Assembly: GCA_900539195.1 (NCBI GenBank)
Contig: UQBC01000015.1
Location: 1 to 58,872, forward strand
Length of the DNA: 58,872 bases
Source: an uncultured Oscillospiraceae bacterium
GTDB lineage: Bacteria > Bacillota > Clostridia > Oscillospirales > Ruminococcaceae
Reading direction: 5' to 3'
Part shown: piece after piece, positions 6,781 to 13,688 of the stretch
How positions within the stretch are numbered: position 1 is the first letter of the stretch
Layout: every line of letters starts with the position of its first letter
Notes under the pieces: generated by a model
What the model was told of the DNA's origin: nothing
Databases searched by the model: none
The model's input: the letters and a program-made list of their open reading frames with translations, nothing else
Program-made: the position numbers and the translations under genes

Positions 6781-8526
6781 ATGAAATGTAAATACTGTGA
6801 CTCGATCATTCCCGATAACGCCGACTCCTGCCCTAATTGCGGAGCACAGGTAATACACAAAGATGAGAACAAAAACGAGAAGGCGCACACCGACAAGAAC
6901 AAAGCAGGCAGATCTGACAAATCCGATATCAGAATAACAGACAACCATCACGAATTATCCGATGAAGAAAATGGCGAGCCGGAAACCGAATATGAGCTTT
7001 CTGATATATCTGACAAAACAGAAAAAGGCATAGATAAACCGGATAATGAAAAATCAGATATGAAACTTGTTATCGGCTTTGCGATATTCGCCGTTGTATT
7101 TTTTATAGTTGGATTTACTGTATTGTTTATCATAAAAGCACAGGAAAACAACTCTTCGTCATTAACGCCCGAATCGTCTGAGGCTCGTTTCAACTGGTCG
7201 GATGCTGTTCTTGTATCGGCAGGATTGCCGGATCCATCCACCGATAAAGGTGAAATAACGGTCAATACTGCGGAAGAACTTACCGTCAGACTTGATGGTA
7301 TCAATGCCGGAACTTTCAACAGTTATGTTTCCGGCTGTGAAGACAAAGGCTATAGTGTTGATCCGGAAAAAAGCGATGTTACATACAGTGCTTTCAACAG
7401 CGAAGGTTACCATGTATCGATTACTTTTGACCCGGATGAATCAACAATGAGCATTGACGTTACTTCCCCGCCGACGCTCAATAACATCAAATGGCCTGAC
7501 ACACCTCTCGGCGGTTTATTACCAAAGCCTGAATATAAAAACGGCTGTATCAATGAAAACTCCGAAGATCTGTTATCAATGGATCTCGGCGGAATATCAG
7601 CCGACAAATACAAGGATTATGTAGCAGAAGTAAAAAAAGGCGGCTATGTGTATAACGAGGACGAAAGCGAAAAACACTATTCGGCTGAAAACGAAGACGG
7701 ATACAGGCTCACAGCCGACTATAAAGGCAATAATATGATCTCTGTTTCTATAGGAGTACCGGAATATAAAGTTGAACTGGTTGCAGATTGCGACAGGAAT
7801 ATAGCTTTCAGCAAGTACAACGTAAAAATATACGCAGATGACAGTTTACTCGGAACATTAGCTCACGGAACTACAGAAACCTATTCCTGTACGCTGAAAA
7901 AGGGCGGGCATATATTCCGTTTTGAATGCGAAGACGACAACACAGTCAAGGGAACGCTGAATGTAAACGTATCGGGCGACAGCACATACAAAGTAAATCT
8001 TCATTGCACAAGTCTTAGCGTAGGCGTTTATGATCAAACGCCCGGCAACGAAAGCTCTTCCTCAGACAGTCAGGATAACAGCTCTGAAGAATCTTCAGCT
8101 TCTTCAGATAATTCTGCCTCGTCTGTAACGAGTTCTTCTGCCGCTTCTTCCGAAGTCATAAGTTCCGCAGACGCCGTAAAGGATGACTACTCACCCGGAG
8201 CAGTGTATGATTACGCTTATGAGCGCGATCTCGGTGAATATTCAGTATATTATATGTTCGACAACGATTCAAAGACTGTCAAGTATTTTTCCTCAAATGA
8301 TACCGGTGTACTTAACGGCACCTACACCGGTGATCTTGACAGCGGCATTACAATAACCTATTATTATGACGGTTCATCGTGGAATGAATATTTTGTATTC
8401 AGCGGCAAGAACTGTGAACGCGGTGTTCTTACCGACGGAAACGGATTAACATTTGATTTCAAAAGAACATATGCAAGCGTTCTTGAAATACTTTTCAACA
8501 GCTTTAGTTTTGTAGATATAAACTGA
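6781..8526 (+). CDS. Zinc-ribbon, single-pass membrane protein with repeated extracytoplasmic domains
   Basis: A 581-residue protein. A zinc ribbon (CKYCDSIIPDNADSCPNCG, Cys 3, 6, 17, 20) and an acidic, charged cytoplasmic linker lead to one membrane helix (VIGFAIFAVVFFIVGFTVLF, about 98-117). Outside the membrane are two copies of a domain of about 90 residues: the first from WSDAVLVSAGLPDPS, the second from WPDTPLGGLLPKPEY, both ending in SI-V/I-SPP/GVPE strands (resembling DUF6591). A beta-rich domain with a PEGA-like DSLLGTLAHGTTETYSCTL segment, a Ser-rich linker (about 422-465) and a final beta domain follow. It is the last gene of the operon and ends at a terminator. The zinc ribbon may be read by the cytoplasmic partners encoded upstream. 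Confidence 0.75.
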   Translation: MKCKYCDSIIPDNADSCPNCGAQVIHKDENKNEKAHTDKNKAGRSDKSDIRITDNHHELSDEENGEPETEYELSDISDKTEKGIDKPDNEKSDMKLVIGFAIFAVVFFIVGFTVLFIIKAQENNSSSLTPESSEARFNWSDAVLVSAGLPDPSTDKGEITVNTAEELTVRLDGINAGTFNSYVSGCEDKGYSVDPEKSDVTYSAFNSEGYHVSITFDPDESTMSIDVTSPPTLNNIKWPDTPLGGLLPKPEYKNGCINENSEDLLSMDLGGISADKYKDYVAEVKKGGYVYNEDESEKHYSAENEDGYRLTADYKGNNMISVSIGVPEYKVELVADCDRNIAFSKYNVKIYADDSLLGTLAHGTTETYSCTLKKGGHIFRFECEDDNTVKGTLNVNVSGDSTYKVNLHCTSLSVGVYDQTPGNESSSSDSQDNSSEESSASSDNSASSVTSSSAASSEVISSADAVKDDYSPGAVYDYAYERDLGEYSVYYMFDNDSKTVKYFSSNDTGVLNGTYTGDLDSGITITYYYDGSSWNEYFVFSGKNCERGVLTDGNGLTFDFKRTYASVLEILFNSFSFVDIN

Positions 8527-8533
8527 ATATCTT

Positions 8534-8565
8534 ACCCGCAGAGTTACGAAAATTCTGCGGGTATT
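8534..8565 (+). terminator. Intrinsic terminator of the SPFH operon
   Basis: ACCCGCAGA (8534-8542) pairs with TCTGCGGGT (8554-8562), followed by ATTTCTT. It starts 8 bases after the stop codon. Confidence 0.8.
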
Positions 8566-8661
8566 TCTTGTCCGTTTTAATGTACAGCATTTGTTATATA
8601 ATCAGATACAGAAAGATAAATCGGTTATCTTTCATAAACATATGCAATAAGGAGAAAAGGT

Positions 8662-9291
8662 ATGGGAAAACTGATGATAACAGGCAAAGCCGAGCGTGAA
8701 GTGTGCTATGACATTGTTGAACTGACAGTTACATTTTACAATGACGACAAGAACTCATCCGATGCAATTGATACAGTAATAAGACAAAGCGAAAATTTCT
8801 TGTCAATAATCACATCAAAAGGCGCAGACATCAGCAAGATACGAATGGACGAAGATTCACTTGAAAGATCGAGCCGCTATGACGATAAAAGAAGATCGTC
8901 AGCCAGAAGATCTTTCACGTTGCGTACTGCGTTTGATATGAAATTCATAAACAGCATTTCTCAGATAATCCGTAATGAGAATTTCAATGCGGAGATTGAT
9001 TATGATTATCTTCTTTCGAACAAGGAAGAGATTCACAAAGAGCTGTTGAAAGAAGCACTTGATGATTCAAGGAAAAAGGCAGAAATGATAGCGGAAACGG
9101 TTGGCGAGAAAATAACCGGAATCGATGAAATGAAGCACGAAAGTATAGCAACAAATATCAAATATCGTGAATTTGAAAGAGGTCTCAGTTATATGGAGCG
9201 TTACGAAAGCGAAAGCAGTTATTCCGATGAATTGTCATCGCCTATTACAATAGAAACCGAAACAGTAAATGTTACATGGATTATAGAGTGA
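8662..9291 (+). CDS. SIMPL-domain (DUF541) protein
   Basis: A 209-residue protein that matches the SIMPL family: an N-terminal GKAEREVCYDIVELTVTFY strand pair, then DAIDTVIRQSENFLSIITSKGADISKI, and the C-terminal LLKEALDDSRKKAEMIAETVGEKITGIDEM signature, ending with a beta strand (VNVTWIIE). Family members such as BP26 form oligomeric rings and often sit outside the membrane, but this copy has no signal peptide, so it is probably cytoplasmic. It has a strong AAGGAG site 7 bases before the start and is monocistronic. Function is not established. Confidence 0.85.
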   Translation: MGKLMITGKAEREVCYDIVELTVTFYNDDKNSSDAIDTVIRQSENFLSIITSKGADISKIRMDEDSLERSSRYDDKRRSSARRSFTLRTAFDMKFINSISQIIRNENFNAEIDYDYLLSNKEEIHKELLKEALDDSRKKAEMIAETVGEKITGIDEMKHESIATNIKYREFERGLSYMERYESESSYSDELSSPITIETETVNVTWIIE

Positions 9292-9350
9292 CAGAAACAG
9301 TCGCTCTAAATAAACGCCAAAATTGCTGAAAAAATTCTATTATAAACCGA

Positions 9351-9376
9351 ATGCCCCACCGGTGAGGTGGGGCATT
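9351..9376. terminator. Bidirectional hairpin between convergent genes
   Basis: ATGCCCCACC (9351-9360) pairs perfectly with GGTGGGGCAT (9366-9375) around a five-base loop. It lies between the SIMPL gene and the convergent diguanylate cyclase gene. The T tract is weak on both strands, but the stem is very stable. Confidence 0.75.
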
Positions 9377-9390
9377 ATATCTTTCTGTTC

Positions 9391-10431
9391 TCAATCCATC
9401 ACGATCATATTTCTTCCTGCCGCTTTAGCCTCGTACAATCGTTTGTCGGCGGTTGTGAATATATCGGTTATAGAACTATTCTTGCCGTAAAGCGCTCCTC
9501 CGGCACTGAATGTAAATTTCTTTCCTTTCTCTTTTTCCGAGAAAATCGCATACTCCTTGCCGATTGTGTCCATTGTCGTTATGATCTCTTCCTCGTTGTC
9601 CGTTCCGAAAAGTATCATAAATTCCTCGCCGCCGAAACGTGCGATAAGATCGTTTTCTCCCAGGTTTTTCTTTACCGTATCTGCAAATTGCTTAAGTACT
9701 TTATCTCCGAACACATGACCGTATGTATCGTTTACAGACTTGAACAGATCAAGGTCTATAAGCACCGCACAGTGCTTTTCATCGCCCATCTGCGCCGTCT
9801 GTTTTTCAAGATACTGCATAAGATAACGGCGGTTTCTTATCTCGGTCAGCGGATCGGTATTCACAGCGAGAGTAAGCTCCTCACCCATTTCACTGAGCTG
9901 TTTTGCCTGACGTTCAAATTGAACTATTACTATTGCGACCGCAACCATTATGCCTATAAACGCTATTACGAATGAAAACAGCGTGTCAAGCTCCATATTG
10001 TCATTAGCCATATTCAGCTGAGGAAATTTGCTTCTGACAACAAATGCGGCTATATCTGCAACGAACACCGCCGCCCCCATTACAACTCTGTGCACCGGTT
10101 TCATAAAAGTGATAATTCCGATTTCCGCAACAAGCATATACACCGCCGTACTTGCGCCGTATGAGATATACAATATCGGGAACTCGACAAAACCAAGCAC
10201 AAGAAGTATTATAATCGTAGCGACATAGGTTCTTCCGGTCAGAAAACCGACCAATGACGATGCTATAATTATAAGTGCACAAGCCGCACAGAATAAGGTC
10301 TGGGGAGTAAATCCGAATATCGCCGCATTTGCGGTAAATCCCGCTATATTCGATATACAGCCGGTTATTGCCAATACGATGAACAGCTTGTCACGAAGCT
10401 CTGAATTCACAGTATCTGATTTTTTGTTCAT
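9391..10431 (-). CDS. Membrane-bound GGDEF diguanylate cyclase
   Basis: A 346-residue protein with six predicted membrane helices in residues about 17-172 and a GGDEF domain in the rest. The domain has the start motif DPLTEIRNRRYL (193-204), the metal-binding DLDLFKSVND (226-235) and an active-site GGEEF at 267-271, so it should make c-di-GMP from GTP. The inhibitory I-site RxxD, five residues upstream of the GG, is GEND here (258-261) and lacks the arginine, so feedback inhibition by product is unlikely. The membrane part has no recognisable ligand domain. The next gene downstream is convergent, and the gene upstream (10482-11540) may be co-transcribed across 50 bases. Confidence 0.9.
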   Translation of the reverse strand: MNKKSDTVNSELRDKLFIVLAITGCISNIAGFTANAAIFGFTPQTLFCAACALIIIASSLVGFLTGRTYVATIIILLVLGFVEFPILYISYGASTAVYMLVAEIGIITFMKPVHRVVMGAAVFVADIAAFVVRSKFPQLNMANDNMELDTLFSFVIAFIGIMVAVAIVIVQFERQAKQLSEMGEELTLAVNTDPLTEIRNRRYLMQYLEKQTAQMGDEKHCAVLIDLDLFKSVNDTYGHVFGDKVLKQFADTVKKNLGENDLIARFGGEEFMILFGTDNEEEIITTMDTIGKEYAIFSEKEKGKKFTFSAGGALYGKNSSITDIFTTADKRLYEAKAAGRNMIVMD

Positions 10432-10481
10432 TGTAAGTGTTCTCTCTTTCGTTCTTACTTTTCTTTCTGTGTTTCAGCCCG

Positions 10482-11540
10482 TCAATGATGCCGTTTTTCT
10501 ATATCGGCAAGAATATCGTCTATATCATATCTCTTGTCCTCGTCATCTCTGAACACAAGTGATATATCGGGCTCCGATCCCGCCGCAGGCTTTTCCTTAT
10601 TAGCAGGTACAGACATTTTTTCCGCTTCTGTCTTTTCCTGAACCTGAGCAGCTCTGTGGGCAGGTCTGCCGACAGGCGCTACAGGATCTGTAACAGCTTC
10701 TGCCGGTTTTGCGATTTTCGCCGTCTGCTTTCTGTCTGCCGACATTCTGCGTTTTGCGGCATCCGAAAAATCCGCTTTGTCTTTGATCTCATCGGCTGTA
10801 TCAGCCACGCTGTGCTTTGCTCTCAGGCGGTCTGTAAATTCATCGGTCTTGCTGTGAGCGCCTTCAGCAAGCGGTTTATGCGGCAAACCCGGTTTATCCG
10901 ATAAGGCAGGTAACTTCGCCTTATCAACAGCAGCCTTTACCTGTTCCTGCTTATCGTTTACAGCAGGCGCATATACAGGTGTTTCTTCCTGGATCCTGAC
11001 CGGCTCGACCTCAGGCACCGGACGCTTTGAGAAAATGAATTTGACTATCTCGAATGCAACTATTGCAAGACACGGCAGTATAGCAATAGTCATCACGCCG
11101 AACGGCGACATTGCAAAACCGATCACCGCACCGAGAAAATCACTGCAATAGTTAACTCTTGCAACAAGCTGACTTTGTGATATTGTAATATTTTCTCCCC
11201 CCTGAGTTTCAACATCAAAACTCATCACGCCTTCCTTAAGCGTGGAGGAATTTACCTTCGCAAGCTGTGCTCCGCCGTTTTCATACCGATTATATATTAT
11301 AAGCTCTCCGTTGTTTACCTCGTCGGGCCACACCTTCTGCGCTATAGCGGCAGTACCTGCCTTCAGTCGGTAAAAATCATTATCCTGTACTATGTAAACA
11401 TTATAGCCGAATATATCCGGTGCAGAACCGCTGCCGAAAGAAAACAGCATTGAAGTAACGGCAAGGAAAACTGCAAGTACAATAAGCGCTATTCCGACAA
11501 CAACTCCCACCGCTCTTGCAACCGATGACCTTTTTATCAA
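10482..11540 (-). CDS. SipW-like signal peptidase I homologue lacking the catalytic serine motif
   Basis: A 352-residue protein. An N-terminal membrane helix (about 10-34) leads to a short extracytoplasmic domain that starts FGYNVYIVQDNDFYRLKAGTAAIAQK (44-69), and a second membrane helix lies at about 145-170. The topology and the FGY-x-x-YIV ... GTAAIA frame resemble SipW-type signal peptidases, whose sequence at this place is SGSMEPT with the nucleophile Ser. Here it reads QDNDFYR, so the nucleophile is missing, and no lysine or histidine general base is obvious. A Pro/Lys/Ala-rich cytoplasmic tail (about 175-352) follows, ending in an acidic DDEDKRYDIDDILADIEKRHH. It is probably a non-catalytic relative with a structural or regulatory role. 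The family call is by eye. Confidence 0.6.
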   Translation of the reverse strand: MIKRSSVARAVGVVVGIALIVLAVFLAVTSMLFSFGSGSAPDIFGYNVYIVQDNDFYRLKAGTAAIAQKVWPDEVNNGELIIYNRYENGGAQLAKVNSSTLKEGVMSFDVETQGGENITISQSQLVARVNYCSDFLGAVIGFAMSPFGVMTIAILPCLAIVAFEIVKFIFSKRPVPEVEPVRIQEETPVYAPAVNDKQEQVKAAVDKAKLPALSDKPGLPHKPLAEGAHSKTDEFTDRLRAKHSVADTADEIKDKADFSDAAKRRMSADRKQTAKIAKPAEAVTDPVAPVGRPAHRAAQVQEKTEAEKMSVPANKEKPAAGSEPDISLVFRDDEDKRYDIDDILADIEKRHH

Positions 11541-11567
11541 AATTGCCTCATTTCTGTCAAAAAGCTC

Positions 11568-11596
11568 TTGACAACAAAATAAAAATACGATATAAT
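11568..11596 (+). promoter_or_regulatory. Promoter ahead of tRNA-Thr
   Basis: TTGACA (11568-11573), 17-base spacer, TATAAT (11591-11596) on the plus strand, 114 bases before the tRNA gene. Confidence 0.75.
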
Positions 11597-11639
11597 TATA
11601 TAGTCGATTTCGAGGTATTCTCCCGAATGCGACTATATA
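11597..11639. promoter_or_regulatory. Long inverted repeat at the transcription start
   Basis: TATATAGTCG (11597-11606) pairs with CGACTATATA (11630-11639), and inside it TTCG-a-GG (11609-11615) pairs with CCCGAA (11622-11627). The structure begins at the predicted start of transcription of the plus-strand promoter. It may be an operator, a processing hairpin of the tRNA precursor, or an early terminator (TATATTTT follows). Confidence 0.45.
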
Positions 11640-11709
11640 TATTTTATCATATTCCGTTACTTATTTCAAGTACATTTTGAGCTAAGTAATATAATATGCC
11701 AATGTTTTC

Positions 11710-11785
11710 GCTTGTGTAGCACAGTTGGTAGTGCAGCTCATTCGTAATGAGCAGGTCGCAGGTTCGAGTCCCGTCACAAGCTCCA
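11710..11785 (+). tRNA. tRNA-Thr (anticodon CGT)
   Basis: A 76-base cloverleaf: acceptor GCTTGTG pairs with CACAAGC, D stem GCAC/GTGC with AGTTGGTA loop, anticodon stem GCTCA/TGAGC with loop TTCGTAA (anticodon CGT, reads ACG), variable loop AGGTC, T arm GCAGG-TTCGAGT-CCCGT with one A-C mismatch in the stem, and an encoded CCA end. It is followed by its own terminator. Confidence 0.93.
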
Positions 11786-11792
11786 CGTTAAA

Positions 11793-11830
11793 CCGCATTG
11801 TTAAGCCATTTAGCTTGCAGTGCGTTTTTT
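11793..11830 (+). terminator. Intrinsic terminator of tRNA-Thr
   Basis: A 12-pair stem with one bulge and two G-U pairs: CGCATTGTTAAGC (11794-11806) pairs with GCTTGCAGTGCG (11813-11824), followed directly by TTTTTTCTGTTTTT. Confidence 0.8.
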
Positions 11831-11963
11831 CTGTTTTTAGGGATTTTTGATTTTTGTGCGCCATTGAGATGAAAATGCGCTAAACGGGACTGAATGCAAT
11901 AAAACGTCAAACTCTGCGAAACCGCATTACAAATGCAGACAACAGAGGACAAATATACAAATG

Positions 11964-11996
11964 AAAACAGCGGCAACCATAGGCTTCCGCTGTTTT
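11964..11996 (-). terminator. Terminator of the 26-residue mini-gene
   Basis: AAAACAGCGG pairs perfectly with CCGCTGTTTT (arms 11964-11973 and 11987-11996), followed by TTTTCATTT on the minus strand. It also has a T run on the plus strand, so it may stop transcription from both sides. Confidence 0.75.
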
Positions 11997-12013
11997 TATG
12001 ATATATCATACCT

Positions 12014-12040
12014 CCCGTTTCAACGGATCAGAGAAACGGG
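12014..12040 (-). other. Hairpin after the mini-gene stop codon
   Basis: CCCGTTTC (12014-12021) pairs with GAAACGGG (12033-12040). It lies 15 bases after the stop of the mini-gene, before its terminator, and may protect the 3' end of the short transcript. Confidence 0.5.
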
Positions 12041-12054
12041 GAACATAGTCGCAA

Positions 12055-12135
12055 TCAGCAGCCGAACTTGCCGCAAAGCGCCTTTATAGCATTGCAAAGG
12101 TCTGCAAAGCTGCATACGTTAAAGAAATTGCACAT
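12055..12135 (-). CDS. 26-residue cysteine-rich micropeptide (novel small gene)
   Basis: The minus strand encodes MCNFFNVCSFADLCNAIKAL followed by CGKFGC and TGA. AAGGAGG, a perfect Shine-Dalgarno sequence, sits 8 bases before the ATG. A TTGAAA-17-TATAAT promoter lies at 12179-12207 and an intrinsic terminator at 11964-11996, so all parts of a dedicated gene with a transcript of about 210 nt are present. Five cysteines are spaced 6, 6, 7 and 5 residues apart (2, 8, 14, 21, 26) on an otherwise hydrophobic, possibly amphipathic helix. It could be a metal- or cluster-binding peptide, a small toxin or a precursor peptide; no modification enzymes are nearby. No known family is recognised. Confidence 0.6.
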   Translation of the reverse strand: MCNFFNVCSFADLCNAIKALCGKFGC

Positions 12136-12178
12136 TGTAACGACCTCCTTATGTATTTCTCCCTCAGGAGATGTTCTT

Positions 12179-12207
12179 ATTATACACGATTCAAGCATAT
12201 ATTTCAA
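12179..12207 (-). promoter_or_regulatory. Promoter of the mini-gene
   Basis: On the minus strand TTGAAA (12202-12207), 17-base spacer, TATAAT (12179-12184), about 44 bases before the ATG at 12135. Confidence 0.7.
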
Positions 12208-12680
12208 TACAAAGATATTGGATATCAAAGCAAAATCTGATGTGTAAAAACGGAAAGATTTTTCACTTTCCTCTTTACCCTGTTTTATTCCTCTGCGGTT
12301 TTGATATAATTACTCACGATGTCAGGGATGAACAGCATTACCTGCGACCCTGCGGAAAACGGTAAAAAGCGAGTGGAAATGTTTACAAGCGCACAAGACG
12401 AAAACCTCTATCGTTGTGAAAAATGGGGTGTTTAGCATTGCTTGCTCTGCCGGTTTTGCATTTCTGCAAAGTCAGCTGTTTGTGCCGTTGCGTCTGTGCA
12501 TCGACAGCCATTTGTGCATCCATGCATAACGGCTAGATTCAGCTGATATAAGCGTCCTTGCTTACAGCTTTTGGCAAGCAATACCCTACATCCCATTTTA
12601 TACTTACAAGAGGTTTTTCCGCAGTTTGAGCGGCACAGCATAGTGCCGTGCCGCTCCGCCGATTATTTGCTTATAACAAT
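12208..12680. other. Non-coding stretch with short repeats and hairpins
   Basis: No convincing gene. It holds a small hairpin TTTGCATTTCTGCAAA near 12460, repeated GTGCATC motifs near 12497-12523, and a stable hairpin GAGCGGCAC (12628-12636) with GTGCCGCTC (12648-12656). The last lies behind the DUF11 gene and could serve as its 3' end, though no T run follows. A TATAAT at about 12305 precedes a 38-codon frame (12319-12435) without a ribosome binding site. Confidence 0.4.
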
Positions 12681-13529
12681 TTATCCGAGTGTGCCTGTAA
12701 CCGTAACTGTCGTTTTGCCGGGCGTTACGGCTATTGTGCCGTCGGCGTTGGTTGTGAATGTTGCCGCAGGTACTGTTATTGCGCCCTGAGCCGTTTCAAA
12801 CACACCTGTGTTTTCATTATAGGTGTACCCCGTATCGGCAAGAGGCGCGCCGTTATAGCTTACCGTAATACCTTTCAGAATGGGATTGAACACATCACGC
12901 AGCACAACATTATCTGCTTGTGTGATCGCTGTGTTGCCCTTGTTGGTGATTGTAAACGTATAGGTTATCTGACCGTTTTCGCTGACTACGAGCAGGTTGA
13001 GCGCCTTTTCGATATCAGGAATCGCACCGACAACCGCATTGACTGTTTCGGTTGCAGTGACGGGTTCTGCGATTCCGCCACCCGTTACCGTAATGTTATT
13101 GGTAATAGACGATTCGGTATCAAGCGGCGCATACGCAGTGGTTTTCGCCTTATAGACGATCTGAGCCTCCGAATTTGCAGGAACATTTATGCCTGTAATA
13201 ACAAGCGGAGGTCCTGCGGTAACTGTCGGAGCAGTCTGGAGAACGCCGTTTATAAAAAAGCGGATATCTCCCGTGTAGCTCAGCGGATATACCGTATTCG
13301 TTTCATAGGCATACGCACCGAGATTATCGGTCAGCGTAAGGTTTGAAAAAACCGTACTGCCGTTGTTGACGATATTCACGATATAGGTTATATCGCTGTC
13401 GGGGCTGTAGGTTTCGGAAAGGGCGTATTTTGTTGCGGACAGCGTCTGCTGTATTTCGCCTGTGGTTACGTTTGAATTTACTACCGTGCCGTTATACGAA
13501 AGGGTAGCAACGTTTGTGAATGTTGCCAT
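12681..13529 (-). CDS. DUF11-repeat protein without signal peptide, 282 aa
   Basis: A 282-residue, almost charge-free, Thr/Asn/Val-rich beta protein starting MATFTNVATLSYNGTVVNS. It has two domains of the DUF11 / TIGR01451 type: SATKYALSETYSPDSDITYI-VNIVNNGSTVFSNLTLTDNL at about 32-75 and the second with DIEKALNLLVVSENGQITYTF-TITNKGNTAITQADNVVLRD at about 171-215. Such domains usually occur in secreted or spore-surface proteins, but there is no signal peptide or anchor, as in similar Clostridial proteins of this length. The start has AAGGAGG 8 bases upstream. It may be delivered to the surface by another route, or coat an internal structure such as the spore. Function unknown. Confidence 0.75.
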   Translation of the reverse strand: MATFTNVATLSYNGTVVNSNVTTGEIQQTLSATKYALSETYSPDSDITYIVNIVNNGSTVFSNLTLTDNLGAYAYETNTVYPLSYTGDIRFFINGVLQTAPTVTAGPPLVITGINVPANSEAQIVYKAKTTAYAPLDTESSITNNITVTGGGIAEPVTATETVNAVVGAIPDIEKALNLLVVSENGQITYTFTITNKGNTAITQADNVVLRDVFNPILKGITVSYNGAPLADTGYTYNENTGVFETAQGAITVPAATFTTNADGTIAVTPGKTTVTVTGTLG

Positions 13530-13628
13530 TGCTTTTCCTCCTTGAAATAAGTTTTTCCGGGTACCCGTTTCAATTTATGACACAGTGCGACTTTGTGTGC
13601 CAGCTGTCCCTGATAAATTTAACTGCAC

Positions 13629-13662
13629 AAAAAAATCAGGCACCGGCTTTTACACCGATACC
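13629..13662 (-). terminator. Terminator of the FN3-repeat gene
   Basis: On the minus strand GGTATCGG pairs with CCGGTGCC (arms 13655-13662 and 13639-13646, two wobble pairs), followed by TGATTTTTTT. It begins about 27 bases after the stop at 13689. Confidence 0.75.
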
Positions 13663-13688
13663 AGATTTTAACTGTTTGATTTTAACGC

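Noticed and set aside
5838..6944. 368-codon antisense frame opposite the SPFH gene
   Set aside because: The sense strand has clear SPFH and GYF_2 domains; the antisense frame has Cys/Tyr/Ser-rich composition typical of a shadow frame.
11682..11864. 60-codon minus-strand frame across the tRNA with a GLEPATCSLR-like segment
   Set aside because: This is the well-known false protein read from the antisense strand of a tRNA gene; the tRNA cloverleaf explains the sequence and no ribosome binding site is present.
12319..12435. 38-codon plus-strand frame ending LYRCEKWGV behind a TATAAT
   Set aside because: No ribosome binding site and no -35 box at proper spacing; kept only as part of the non-coding stretch.
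12432..12641. 69-codon cysteine-rich frame on the minus strand
   Set aside because: The start lies inside a stable hairpin with no Shine-Dalgarno sequence, unlike the nearby 26-codon gene.
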